Shown one piece after another: positions 6,885 to 15,173 of a stretch of DNA of 20,416 nucleotides. The notes beneath the pieces were generated by a model. That model saw only the letters and a list, made by a program, of their open reading frames with translations, made no database searches and was not told where the DNA came from. Source of the DNA: Petrotoga sp. UBA5851 (GTDB lineage Bacteria; Thermotogota; Thermotogae; Petrotogales; Petrotogaceae); the NCBI GenBank assembly GCA_002431635.1, contig DJGH01000056.1, positions 1 through 20,416 of the forward strand. The letters run 5' to 3'. The translations under genes and the position numbers were made by a program. How positions within the stretch are numbered: position 1 is the first letter of the stretch; each line of letters opens with the position of its first letter.

Positions 6885-9800
6885 TCAGCCGAAAAGACCC
6901 ATTTGATTGGAGTCTGGCATTCCTTTAAGAACACCCATTTCCTTAAGCGTTTCTACATTGGTTTTGTTTATGGAGGTTCGTTGGACAAGGTCTTCTATTG
7001 ATCTAAACTCACCATCTTTCCGTGCAGTGACTATTTTCTCAACAGCTTTTTGTCCCAGATTAGGTATTGCTATAAATGGAACACGTAAACTTTGACCTTC
7101 CAAAGTGAAACTGAAAGAATCTGATTTGTAGAGGTCGACATTTAAAAAACTGAAGCCTCTCAATACCATTTCTATGGCTGATTCTAACACAACAGCCTCG
7201 TTTTTTTTCTTTGGATCCTGTTCCTGAGAACGGATGAAAGTGATTCTTGATCGCATGGCTTCCTTTCCCTTAAGTATTACAGCAAGGTTGAACTCATCAC
7301 CTTTAACCGAAAAGAATGTTGCATAGAATGCCAATGGATGGTGAACTTTAAAGTATGCTATCCTGAAAGCCATGCTGACATATGCTGCTGCGTGAGCTTT
7401 AGGGAAAAGATACTTTATACTTTTACACGAGGAAAGAAACCACTGGGGCATATTGACTTTCTTAAGTATGCTTTCGTCATTTTCATCAATACCCTTTCCC
7501 TTTCTCACTTTTTCCATTATTTTAAAAGCCGTCTTATTATCGACACCCTTTTGTATAAGAGATATCATGATGTCATCTCTACAGGCAATAACGTCAGAAA
7601 GTGTTGCCTGTTTTGTTTTAATATATACCTGGGCATTTCCCGCCCATACGTCTGTTCCGTGAGAAAGTCCAGATATTCTTATAAGATCTGAAAAAGATGA
7701 TGGTTTGGTATCTTCCAGCATTCTTCTTACAAAAGTTGTGCCAAACTCAGGTATTCCCAGTGCGCCAATAGAGGTATCAAGTTCTTTTTTCAGATCTATT
7801 TTTAAAGGACGGCAGGAAGAAAAGATTTCCATAGTTTGCTTATCATCCATGGGAACAGTTTGTGGATCAATGCCGGTTATTTCATAAAGTTTTCGTATAA
7901 AAGTAGGGTCGTCGTGTCCAAGGGCATCTAGCTTTATAAGGTCGTCATGAATTACAGGATAATCAAAATGTGTGGTTTTCTGATTTGCTGAAGAATCGTT
8001 AGCAGGATACTGTATAGGAGTAAATTCAAAAATTTCCCTGTCCCTGGGAACGATCATTAACCCACCGGGATGCTGACCGGTTGTTCTTTTTACACCGGTA
8101 ATCGCCGAAGCTATCCTTTGTATTTCAGCATTGTTTACTGTTATCTGTGATTCTGCAAAGTCTTTGGCGTAAAGGTAAGCTGTCCTTTCGGCTACCGTAG
8201 ATATGGTACCAGCCCTGAAGACGTAATCTTCACCGAAAAGTTCTTCTATATACTTGTGTGCTCTGTTCTGATACTCTCCAGAAAAGTTAAGGTCAATATC
8301 AGGTACTTTATCTCCCTCAAATCCCATAAATGTTTCAAAAGGTATCTCCTGTCCATTTTTTAAAAGTTTTTCACCACATTTAGGACAGTTTTTATCCGCA
8401 AGATCGTATCCAGAACCATACTCACCGTTTGTAAAGAATTCAGAATACTTGCATTTAGGGCAGTAGTAATGAGGACTAAGAGGATTGACCTCTGTTATTC
8501 CCATCAATGTTGCAATTAGAGAACTACCGACAGATCCTCTTGATCCAACCACATAGCCGTCATCGTTGGATTTTTTTACAATTTTCTGTGCAATGAGATA
8601 AAGCACTGCATAACCATGCTTTATTATAGAGTTAAGTTCTCTGTCAACACGTTTTTTTACAATCTCCGGCAACGGATCACCATAAAGCTCCATAGCCTTT
8701 TTGAGAGACATCTCTTTTACAGTTTCTTCTGCACCTTCGATTTTCGGAGGATTGAGTTTTTTGGTAAGTGGTTTAATTTCTTCTATCATATCGGCAATCT
8801 TATTGGAATTTTCAATAACTACTTCTTTTACTATAGAATCACTGTTAAAAATTTTTTTAGCCTGTTCAAGCATTTCTCCAGTAGTTCTGAAATACCTTAA
8901 GGCCTGTGTGGGCTGGCGTTTATCGTTGAATCTGAGGGCATCGTGAAATTTCTTATGACCTTTTTCCGCATAATGGACATTTCCAGTCATTACAGCAGGA
9001 ATTCCAAGCTCTTTGGAAATATCGTACATGAGACGGTAAAACTCAGCAACCTTTGGAGCTGATATCTGATCTCCGGATTCAAAAGCCTCAATAGGCATAA
9101 GTTCTATGTAGTCGTAGAATTTTGCCCTTTCAACAAGTTCTGCCCTGTCGGCAGCCCGTATAAAAGATTCCGCCATCTCTGAAAAGCCGCATCCGCTCCC
9201 TATAAGCAGACCTTCCCTGAACTGTACAAGTTCACTCTTCAGTATACGCGGAACTCTGTAAAAATGTTCTATATGGGAGTTTGAGATTAACCTGTAAAGA
9301 TTTTTAAGACCGGTTTTATTTTTGACAAGTATTGTCATATGGAATGGGCGCAGACTTTTATAATCAATAAATTTTTTAAGATTTTCAAAATCCTTAAGGG
9401 TTGTTAGATTTCGTGTTTTTGCCATTCCGATAAGCTTTATAAAAGCTAAGGCGGTAACGTGGGCATCCTCATCTGCCCTATGATGGTTGAAATCTCCCAG
9501 TCCCAATGCCTGGACTACCTTATCCAGAGAGTATCCGGATAGGTTGAGAAGCGATTTGGATAAAGAAAGTGTATCTATGTAGGTCTGTTCAAAATCTACA
9601 TTCAAAATTTTTTTAATCCAAACTCTAAGAAATCTGTAATCAAAATCAGCATTATGAGCGACAAGAACGCTGTTTTCTATAAAACTCAGAAATTCCGGAA
9701 GAACTTGTTCTATCTTTCTTTCGTTTTCAACCATTTCATTGGTTATTCCTGTTATTTGTACTATATTTGGCGGAACCGGAGATACAGGTTTAACAAGGCT

Positions 9801-11000
9801 GTGAAATCTGTTGATAACCACGTTATTTTTAACTTTTACAGCACCTATTTCTATTATCTCATTTTCCCATGGGATAAGTCCCGTAGTTTCAAAATCGAAT
9901 ACCACATACTCGCAGTTATCAACTTCCCTATCAGGGCCAAATAACTTTATGATGTTTATAAAATCATCTACAACATAAGACTCTGTTCCGAATATTGGTT
10001 TAATGCAATTTGAAACTGCTGTGTCATAAAATTCGGGAATGCTCTGAACAACACCATGATCGGTTATGGCTACTGCCTTATGTCCAAACTCTTTCGCAAT
10101 TGATACAATATTCTGAATGTCCATTGTTCCATCCATTGAACTAAGTTTTGAATGCACATGCAGTTCGACTCTTTTTTCTTTACTCTCATCATTGCGTTTG
10201 GGCAGTTCATCCATCTTTATATTAAAAGGTCTAATGACATAATCATTTATATAGTTGTCTCTGTTTATCACTCCATCAATAAGGATTACGTCATTTACTT
10301 TAATTTTGGAGTTAAGGGTTTCTGCATTGTCGTTCATGACCTTCACTATGAAGGAGGCTGACTCGTCGGTTATGTAGATGGTAAGAATTCTTACTTTATC
10401 GTTGTACTCTTTGCTGAAGATCCTGCCCTTTGTTACAATATAAGAACCCTCAGACATAGGAATTGATTCGATGGGCATAGGCAGTTTTTTAAAGTCTTTG
10501 CCTATGAGAAGCATGTTTTTTTCCGACTGTTTTGCGTTGGTTGGTTCGAATTCTTTTTTTGCTTCTGTGGGTTTCATAGATTCGTCAATCTCAAAGAAAT
10601 AAGTAAAGCTTCCTGATATACAGTTATGAAGGAAAATGTCAAAACTCTCTTTCATTCGTTTTATTCTTTCGACAGCGAAAGATGAACTGGTTTTAAAAAC
10701 AATGCCTTTTTCAGATATCTGTGGATATAAAAGTTTTAAATATTCCTGAAGATTATTGCCGGATATTATGCTCTGCCAGTCATCGGCGAACTCATCAAGG
10801 CTCATCTTTTTAAAACAGGAGATACTTACATTTGTTTTTAGCATGCGGCTTACAAGAAGCCGTATGCTCTTTTCTGTCTGTTCGTTAATCTTAGTTTCCA
10901 TGTATATGGATGCTTCATCTTTTTTAATCTCAATACTTCCATTTATCATAAAGGGGTCAAATCCCAGACGTTCTTCCCAAAAATCTTTCAATGCCTGCAT
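6885..11000 (-). CDS. polC: DNA polymerase III alpha subunit, PolC type
   Basis: A replicative DNA polymerase with built-in 3'-5' proofreading. The protein has 1371 residues. In order: an N-terminal domain; an OB fold (about 190-260); a PHP domain starting at about residue 280 (ELHVHSKLS, ITDHG), interrupted by a DEDDh exonuclease (DFETTG near 367, AHNADFDYRFL near 450, HRADEDAHV near 508); then the polymerase core with a zinc site of two CPKC motifs (about 846 and 871) and PDIDLNF (about 900) carrying catalytic Asp residues. The C-terminus has helix-hairpin-helix segments and ends in the clamp-binding motif QMGLF (1366-1370). The ATG at 11000 shares one base with the ruvC stop (TAATG) and has AGGAGGA at 11014-11008. 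An ATG 10 codons further up lies inside ruvC and lacks such a site. Sequence and arrangement resemble Thermotoga PolC closely (from memory). Confidence 0.96.
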   Translation of the reverse strand: MQALKDFWEERLGFDPFMINGSIEIKKDEASIYMETKINEQTEKSIRLLVSRMLKTNVSISCFKKMSLDEFADDWQSIISGNNLQEYLKLLYPQISEKGIVFKTSSSFAVERIKRMKESFDIFLHNCISGSFTYFFEIDESMKPTEAKKEFEPTNAKQSEKNMLLIGKDFKKLPMPIESIPMSEGSYIVTKGRIFSKEYNDKVRILTIYITDESASFIVKVMNDNAETLNSKIKVNDVILIDGVINRDNYINDYVIRPFNIKMDELPKRNDESKEKRVELHVHSKLSSMDGTMDIQNIVSIAKEFGHKAVAITDHGVVQSIPEFYDTAVSNCIKPIFGTESYVVDDFINIIKLFGPDREVDNCEYVVFDFETTGLIPWENEIIEIGAVKVKNNVVINRFHSLVKPVSPVPPNIVQITGITNEMVENERKIEQVLPEFLSFIENSVLVAHNADFDYRFLRVWIKKILNVDFEQTYIDTLSLSKSLLNLSGYSLDKVVQALGLGDFNHHRADEDAHVTALAFIKLIGMAKTRNLTTLKDFENLKKFIDYKSLRPFHMTILVKNKTGLKNLYRLISNSHIEHFYRVPRILKSELVQFREGLLIGSGCGFSEMAESFIRAADRAELVERAKFYDYIELMPIEAFESGDQISAPKVAEFYRLMYDISKELGIPAVMTGNVHYAEKGHKKFHDALRFNDKRQPTQALRYFRTTGEMLEQAKKIFNSDSIVKEVVIENSNKIADMIEEIKPLTKKLNPPKIEGAEETVKEMSLKKAMELYGDPLPEIVKKRVDRELNSIIKHGYAVLYLIAQKIVKKSNDDGYVVGSRGSVGSSLIATLMGITEVNPLSPHYYCPKCKYSEFFTNGEYGSGYDLADKNCPKCGEKLLKNGQEIPFETFMGFEGDKVPDIDLNFSGEYQNRAHKYIEELFGEDYVFRAGTISTVAERTAYLYAKDFAESQITVNNAEIQRIASAITGVKRTTGQHPGGLMIVPRDREIFEFTPIQYPANDSSANQKTTHFDYPVIHDDLIKLDALGHDDPTFIRKLYEITGIDPQTVPMDDKQTMEIFSSCRPLKIDLKKELDTSIGALGIPEFGTTFVRRMLEDTKPSSFSDLIRISGLSHGTDVWAGNAQVYIKTKQATLSDVIACRDDIMISLIQKGVDNKTAFKIMEKVRKGKGIDENDESILKKVNMPQWFLSSCKSIKYLFPKAHAAAYVSMAFRIAYFKVHHPLAFYATFFSVKGDEFNLAVILKGKEAMRSRITFIRSQEQDPKKKNEAVVLESAIEMVLRGFSFLNVDLYKSDSFSFTLEGQSLRVPFIAIPNLGQKAVEKIVTARKDGEFRSIEDLVQRTSINKTNVETLKEMGVLKGMPDSNQMGLFG

Positions 11001-11476
11001 TATATGTTCCTCCTGAAATTTCCATGGCAAAAAGCTACAGCCAGAGCATCTGCAGCATCATCCGGTGTTGGGGTCTTGCTTAGATTCAGTATTATTTTCA
11101 GCGTTCTCTGTATCTGGCCTTTTTCAGCCCTACCATAACCTGTAACGGCCTGTTTTATCTGAAACGGAGTATACTCAAAAACAGGTATACCAGCTTTTTC
11201 TATAGACAGAAGGATTACACCTCTTGCTTCTCCTACTGCAATTGCAGTAGTTACGTTACGAAAAAAATAAAGTTCTTCTACGGCTGCTTCATCAGGCTTA
11301 TAGCTCTGAATAACCTCAGCAACCTTAATATCTATATCTAAAAGTCTTTTTGACAATGATTTATCTTTATCAGTAAGAATTACTCCGTAATCAACAAGCG
11401 AAAAGGAATTTCCTGTTTTATCAAGGATTCCTACACCTATTTTTCCATATCCCGGATCTATTCCCAGTATACGCAA
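11000..11476 (-). CDS. ruvC: Holliday junction endonuclease RuvC
   Basis: Cuts Holliday junctions symmetrically at the end of homologous recombination, working with RuvAB. The protein has 158 residues, near the family norm. Acidic catalytic residues are visible in RILGIDPGYG (Asp), AVEELYF (Glu) and TPDDAADALAVA (two Asp). The reading frame can be extended upstream to a TTG at 11509, but RuvC proteins begin just before ILGIDPG. A TTG at 11476-11474 preceded by GGGAGGT (11487-11481) gives exactly that start, so the start is TTG. It is the first gene of the operon with polC, the clamp-like gene and the MBL hydrolase, and its stop overlaps the polC start by one base. Confidence 0.92.
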   Translation of the reverse strand: MRILGIDPGYGKIGVGILDKTGNSFSLVDYGVILTDKDKSLSKRLLDIDIKVAEVIQSYKPDEAAVEELYFFRNVTTAIAVGEARGVILLSIEKAGIPVFEYTPFQIKQAVTGYGRAEKGQIQRTLKIILNLSKTPTPDDAADALAVAFCHGNFRRNI

Positions 11477-11480
11477 AAGA

Positions 11481-11487
11481 ACCTCCC
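11481..11487 (-). promoter_or_regulatory. Ribosome binding site fixing the ruvC TTG start
   Basis: GGGAGGT on the minus strand lies 4 nt before TTG 11476. It supports a TTG start and a 158-residue RuvC instead of a longer form with a non-homologous leader. Confidence 0.75.
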
Positions 11488-11509
11488 AAAATAAAAATAT
11501 AACTTTCAA

Positions 11510-11724
11510 GCACAGAAAAGTATACCTAATATAAGAACTTCTACAGACTATTCTATCATCTTTTTGTTATTATGAGACTGATCAAAAGTATCTGTATGTA
11601 AAAATATACTTGATGAAGATAAAAAAGATAAGCATAGTCGAGGTTAAAAAAAAAAATTCCCGATTTATAAGCTTTTTTCTTCGGACAAACATAAATAAAA
11701 AGGATTAATTACCAGTAATTAGGT
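11510..11724. other. Intergenic region between divergent ruvC and nrdJ
   Basis: No coding region is supported. The stretch is AT-rich with several A-tracts, including eleven A residues at 11646-11656, which may give bent DNA. A promoter for the ruvC operon must lie here or just below, but no hexamer pair was convincing on the minus strand. No cobalamin-riboswitch signature was recognised. Confidence 0.5.
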
Positions 11725-11753
11725 TTGTATACCAAGAATTGATTCTTTATAAT
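11725..11753 (+). promoter_or_regulatory. Promoter of nrdJ
   Basis: A consensus -10 TATAAT (11748-11753) lies 17 bp after a weak -35, TTGTAT (11725-11730). Transcription would begin near 11760, leaving a leader of about 88 nt. The two NrdR-like boxes overlap the spacer and the start point. Confidence 0.6.
11729..11744 (+). promoter_or_regulatory. Probable upstream NrdR box (weaker)
   Basis: ATACCAAGAATTGATT matches about 9 of 16 positions of the NrdR consensus as I remember it (acaCwAtATaTwGtgt). On its own this would be ignored; it counts because it starts exactly 31 bp before the strong box, the spacing known for tandem NrdR boxes. Confidence 0.5.
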
Positions 11754-11759
11754 ATGATG

Positions 11760-11775
11760 ATACAATATATTGTAT
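11760..11775 (+). promoter_or_regulatory. Probable NrdR box at the nrdJ start point
   Basis: ATACAATATATTGTAT is a perfect 16-bp palindrome and fits 14 of 16 positions of the NrdR-box consensus from memory. It covers the predicted transcription start of a ribonucleotide reductase gene, where the ATP/dATP-sensing repressor NrdR would block transcription when dATP is plentiful. nrdR itself is not in this window. Confidence 0.72.
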
Positions 11776-11836
11776 AACAATCTTTATCAGAGTATAAGAC
11801 TTAGGAGTACTTTCGATATTATTATAAAATCTTTTT

Positions 11837-11842
11837 GGAGGG
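11837..11842 (+). promoter_or_regulatory. Ribosome binding site fixing the nrdJ start
   Basis: GGAGGG lies 5 nt before ATG 11848. The in-frame ATG at 11770 falls inside the operator palindrome and has no such site. Confidence 0.75.
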
Positions 11843-11847
11843 CGGTT

Positions 11848-14364
11848 ATGAAATCAATAATCAACAGGTACAGTAGTGATAAGCTTTCACAGAATGCCTA
11901 CAAGATTCTTAGGGACAGGTATTTTTTAAAAGATGGTGAATCCAATTATCTTGAAAAAGACTGGAGCCAGATAGCCCTAAGGGTTGCACGCCACGTAGCA
12001 AGTGCGGAAATACTTTATACACAGGACATTCTGAAAATAAGGGAAGCAGAAGCAACTTTTTACGATCTTATACAGGCAAGAGTTTTTCTTCCTAACAGTC
12101 CCACACTTTTCAACTGTGGGAAAACAATGAAAAGGGAACTTTTTGAGAAACCTTTGACAGAGATGAGCATAGATGATTATAAAGAGATATTTTCATCACG
12201 AACTCATCATAACATGCTTTCAGCCTGTTTTGTAGTTCCGATGGATGACTCAATGAACGGTATATTTGATGCTGTAAAAAATGCCGCACTTATTATGAAG
12301 TATGGCGGAGGAGTGGGATATGACTTCAGCGCACTTAGACCCAGAGGCAGTTCTATTGCTGGTACAGGGGGAAAATCTTCAGGTCCTATAAGCTTTATGC
12401 ATGTTTTCAATACATCTGCTTCCACCATAGAACAGGGAGGTGCAAGACGAGCCGCTCAGATGGCGGTTCTTAATTATAGGCACCCGGATGTACTTGATTT
12501 TATAAATGCAAAAAAAGACAATGACGGGAAGTCTGTTCTTAACTACTTTAATATTTCTGTAAACATAGATAACAAACAGGAGTTTTTGCAGTCGCTTGAG
12601 AATGATGGAGAGATAGAGCTTTTTCACAAGGATTCCAACATAAGAAAGACAGTAAAAGCAGCAGAGCTTCTTGATAAAATAACGTCAAATGCTTGGAAAT
12701 CGGGAGATCCTGGAATGCTTTTCCTTGGAGAACACAATAAGTTTTATGCCATGGCTGACCATACTCCTGTCTGTTCAACCAATCCATGTGGTGAAGAACC
12801 ATTGCCTCCTTATGGATCATGCAACCTAGGTTCAATCGATATTGCAAAACTAATTAACTATATTGATTTCAACAGTACTTCTTCTGAAAGTATTGAAACT
12901 TTCAGACAGATAGTTTACTGGTGTGTCCGGTTTTTAGATAATGTAATTGATGTCAACGTATATCCGCTTGAACAGATTGATAAGGTATCAAAGGAGCAGA
13001 GATTTATCGGACTTGGCGTAATGGGTATGGCTGATGCCCTGTATATGAAGGATGTGGCATATAATTCTGAAGAAGGCAGAAAGCTTATGGCAAGAATAAC
13101 TGCTATACTGGCATATTACTCACATCTTTCAAGTTCAGAGCTTGCAAAGGAAAGAGGAAATTTTCCTGAGTTCAACAGATCAAGGTACAAAAATGGTTTT
13201 ATTCCATTTCCTATGCTTGATGATGATTACGATGAAGTATTGAAATTTTGGAACAATAAGATACGTGAACATTTTTCCAATGATGCACGTTTCCATAAAA
13301 GGAATGTTCAGACCAACACAGTTGCCCCTACAGGTTCAATTTCCAATATCGCTGACACTTCAAGCGGTATAGAACCCAATTTCATGCTTGCATATGTAAG
13401 ATATATGACAGATAAAGAAGGAAACAGGGTTCCGTTGCCATATATAAATTCCGTGCTTGTCCAGAAGCTTAACTCCCATTTTGATGAGGCTCTACAGGCA
13501 GAAATAATAGAAAAAGGAAGTATAAAAGATATAAATGAAATTTCTCAGGAGATAAAAGATGTGTTTGTTACATCAATGGATATTTCTCCCATAGATCATC
13601 TGCTTGCCCAGCATGTGGTTCAGAGTTATCTTGATGCATCATGTTCGAAAACAATAAATATGCCTAAGAGTACTTCTGTTCAGGAAGTGTACTCAATATA
13701 CAAAAAAGCTCTTGAACTTAATATAAAAGGCATAACTATATACAGAGACGGAAGTCTTGAAACACAGGTGCTTACTTCTCAAGCCCTTAAGGAAGGAGAA
13801 CAGCAGGACAAAAAGATAGCATTTTTTGTTATTGATGAGAAACATAAACTGAGAGCTAAACCCAGGAAAGAGACTCTTAAAAGTGTAACAAGGAGATATA
13901 AAACTCAGACCGGTACTGTGTACATAACAGTATCCTTTGATGATAATGGTGAGGCTGTAGAAATATTCCTTTCTGACGGTACCGAAACTGCTGAAGTAAT
14001 AGGAAGATTATCTTCAATAGCTCTCAGATCAGGTGTTTCAGCTGAGGAAGTAATCGAACAGCTTACAAAGGTAAAAGGCAGTTACTGTTCAGGTCTTGGA
14101 AAGGAAATAAAAAGTGCCATAGATGACTTTTCCGCACTTTGGAAGACAAATATAAGCTCTTATGAGATTCTTCAGGTCGGAACACCTAAAACCCGTGATG
14201 AAATTGAAAAATTTGTAAAAAACAACTCACTGAAGTTTGAGAAAGGTTATTACACTGACAGCGAAGGGAATATATACTGTCCTAGCTGTCTTTCAAAAAA
14301 TTCACTTGCGATGACCGAGGGATGCACGAGCTGCAAAACATGCGGATGGTCTAAGTGTTCATAG
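11848..14364 (+). CDS. nrdJ: Adenosylcobalamin-dependent (class II) ribonucleotide reductase
   Basis: Reduces ribonucleotides to deoxyribonucleotides using a radical generated from coenzyme B12, and works with or without oxygen. It has 838 residues, close to the Thermotoga enzyme. Cys314 in NPCGEE is the thiyl-radical cysteine with Asn312 and Glu316; Cys127 (SACFVVP) and Cys325 (GSCNLGS) form the redox pair, with spacing matching Cys134/322/333 of the T. maritima enzyme as I recall it. QTNTVAPTGSIS marks the phosphate-binding part of the barrel. After about residue 680 comes a TSCPD-type domain (TGTVYITVSFDDNG...), and the tail carries CPSC...CTSCKTCGWSKC, a zinc or shuttle-cysteine region. 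No N-terminal ATP cone was evident to me. The start is set by GGAGGG at 11837-11842; regulation by NrdR is likely from the tandem boxes. Confidence 0.95.
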   Translation: MKSIINRYSSDKLSQNAYKILRDRYFLKDGESNYLEKDWSQIALRVARHVASAEILYTQDILKIREAEATFYDLIQARVFLPNSPTLFNCGKTMKRELFEKPLTEMSIDDYKEIFSSRTHHNMLSACFVVPMDDSMNGIFDAVKNAALIMKYGGGVGYDFSALRPRGSSIAGTGGKSSGPISFMHVFNTSASTIEQGGARRAAQMAVLNYRHPDVLDFINAKKDNDGKSVLNYFNISVNIDNKQEFLQSLENDGEIELFHKDSNIRKTVKAAELLDKITSNAWKSGDPGMLFLGEHNKFYAMADHTPVCSTNPCGEEPLPPYGSCNLGSIDIAKLINYIDFNSTSSESIETFRQIVYWCVRFLDNVIDVNVYPLEQIDKVSKEQRFIGLGVMGMADALYMKDVAYNSEEGRKLMARITAILAYYSHLSSSELAKERGNFPEFNRSRYKNGFIPFPMLDDDYDEVLKFWNNKIREHFSNDARFHKRNVQTNTVAPTGSISNIADTSSGIEPNFMLAYVRYMTDKEGNRVPLPYINSVLVQKLNSHFDEALQAEIIEKGSIKDINEISQEIKDVFVTSMDISPIDHLLAQHVVQSYLDASCSKTINMPKSTSVQEVYSIYKKALELNIKGITIYRDGSLETQVLTSQALKEGEQQDKKIAFFVIDEKHKLRAKPRKETLKSVTRRYKTQTGTVYITVSFDDNGEAVEIFLSDGTETAEVIGRLSSIALRSGVSAEEVIEQLTKVKGSYCSGLGKEIKSAIDDFSALWKTNISSYEILQVGTPKTRDEIEKFVKNNSLKFEKGYYTDSEGNIYCPSCLSKNSLAMTEGCTSCKTCGWSKCS

Positions 14365-14400
14365 ATTATAGACGTACAATAACGGGTTGTAAAACTTGTA

Positions 14401-14436
14401 TTATACCTTAAAGTTACCATGAAATTATGGTATAAT
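14401..14436 (+). promoter_or_regulatory. Extended -10 promoter with overlapping inverted repeats
   Basis: TG-G-TATAAT at 14428-14436 is an extended -10; a -35 is weak (TTAAAG, 14408-14413). Two interlocking inverted repeats overlap it: TTATACC (14401-14407) with GGTATAA (14429-14435), and TACCAT (14415-14420) with ATGGTA (14427-14432). They could be an operator or an RNA hairpin at the end of the nrdJ transcript; there is no T-run, so a terminator is unlikely. Confidence 0.55.
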
Positions 14437-14465
14437 TAGATGTAATTATTATTCGGAGGTGTAAG

Positions 14466-15107
14466 ATGAACTGTAAAGCATATCATGAAGCTTTTTTGCA
14501 GAAAGCCACGGAAGAGGGCTTTATACATGAAGACCATATTCATCCTGTTATAATATTCTGGATGGAGTTTACCCAAGATACTAAAAAAGGGTTTGTTGAC
14601 TTTTTAAACGGAATTGATCCGGAATTTGCTCAGGATACCAGCGAGTACCTTGACAGAATTGACATAACCAAGATGGTTGCTCCCATATACTTTCCATTTG
14701 AGTTTGAAAGTGATGAACAGTTCGATGATTTTATGGCTTTTCTTGATCAGGTAAAAACCGTCGCAACCGTTCACGGTTATTCGGTTCTTTCAGAAATATT
14801 CATAAAAGACGATGATGAATGTGATTGTGAAGAGGAATCAGAATGTGAATGTGGCTGCGGTCATCATCACGATGATGAAAATGAAGAAGAATGTGAGTGC
14901 GGCGAGGATGAGGAATGCGGCTGCGGATGTGGTTGTCATGATGAAAACGAAACAGCTTATCCATCCCTCTTTACCGAAGGAAAAGACGGCAAATGTTATA
15001 TGACTACGTTTAATTATGAAACTAAAGAAGTTTTGGATGATTTTTCCGGCGAATTTGAAAAAGAAGACGATTTTGTGGCCGGACTCAGACTTCCAATAAC
15101 ACTTTAA
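14466..15107 (+). CDS. Unrecognised protein with Cys/His/acid-rich metal-binding-like insert
   Basis: I do not recognise this 213-residue soluble protein. Residues 1-113 form a plausible alpha/beta domain, with a PIYFPFEFESDEQFDDFMAFL stretch and HGYSVLSE loosely reminiscent of RraB-like proteins. Residues 115-160 are an extreme low-complexity segment: 11 cysteines in CxC runs (119/121, 127/129/131, 143/145, 151/153/155/157), a His133-135 triplet, His158 and many Asp/Glu. Residues 161-213 return to ordinary composition with one more Cys (177) and look like the end of the fold. The Cys/His segment suggests binding of zinc, copper, nickel or a similar metal. It follows nrdJ by 101 nt but has its own promoter, a strong GGAGGTG (14455-14461) and its own terminator. 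No signal peptide is seen. The gene is real; its function is unknown. Confidence 0.85.
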   Translation: MNCKAYHEAFLQKATEEGFIHEDHIHPVIIFWMEFTQDTKKGFVDFLNGIDPEFAQDTSEYLDRIDITKMVAPIYFPFEFESDEQFDDFMAFLDQVKTVATVHGYSVLSEIFIKDDDECDCEEESECECGCGHHHDDENEEECECGEDEECGCGCGCHDENETAYPSLFTEGKDGKCYMTTFNYETKEVLDDFSGEFEKEDDFVAGLRLPITL

Positions 15108-15111
15108 TAAT

Positions 15112-15147
15112 AAAAGACACTGCAGTTCATGCAGTGTCTTTTTTATT
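15112..15147 (+). terminator. Bidirectional terminator between convergent genes
   Basis: A 13-bp stem (AAAAGACACTGCA at 15112-15124 with its complement at 15130-15142) and a 5-nt loop run into a T-stretch ending near 15147. Read on the minus strand, the same stem is followed by TTTTATTATT, so it can also serve the amidohydrolase-like gene. Confidence 0.85.
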
Positions 15148-15173
15148 TAAATGCATGTAAATTAACGGAAATA

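Noticed and set aside
11001..11030. Longer PolC starting at 11030
   Set aside because: AGGAGGA lies at 11014-11008, inside this extension, and serves ATG 11000, which forms a TAATG overlap with ruvC.
11477..11509. Longer RuvC starting at 11509
   Set aside because: The added residues do not resemble RuvC, and a strong site precedes TTG 11476.
11510..11847. Cobalamin riboswitch before the B12-dependent reductase
   Set aside because: The leader after the predicted promoter is only about 88 nt, and no B12-box-like sequence was recognised; the palindromes fit NrdR better.
12548..12847. Minus-strand ORF of 99 residues within nrdJ
   Set aside because: It lies wholly within a well-supported coding region, has low-complexity translation and shows no motif; other long antisense frames across the window were rejected for the same reason.
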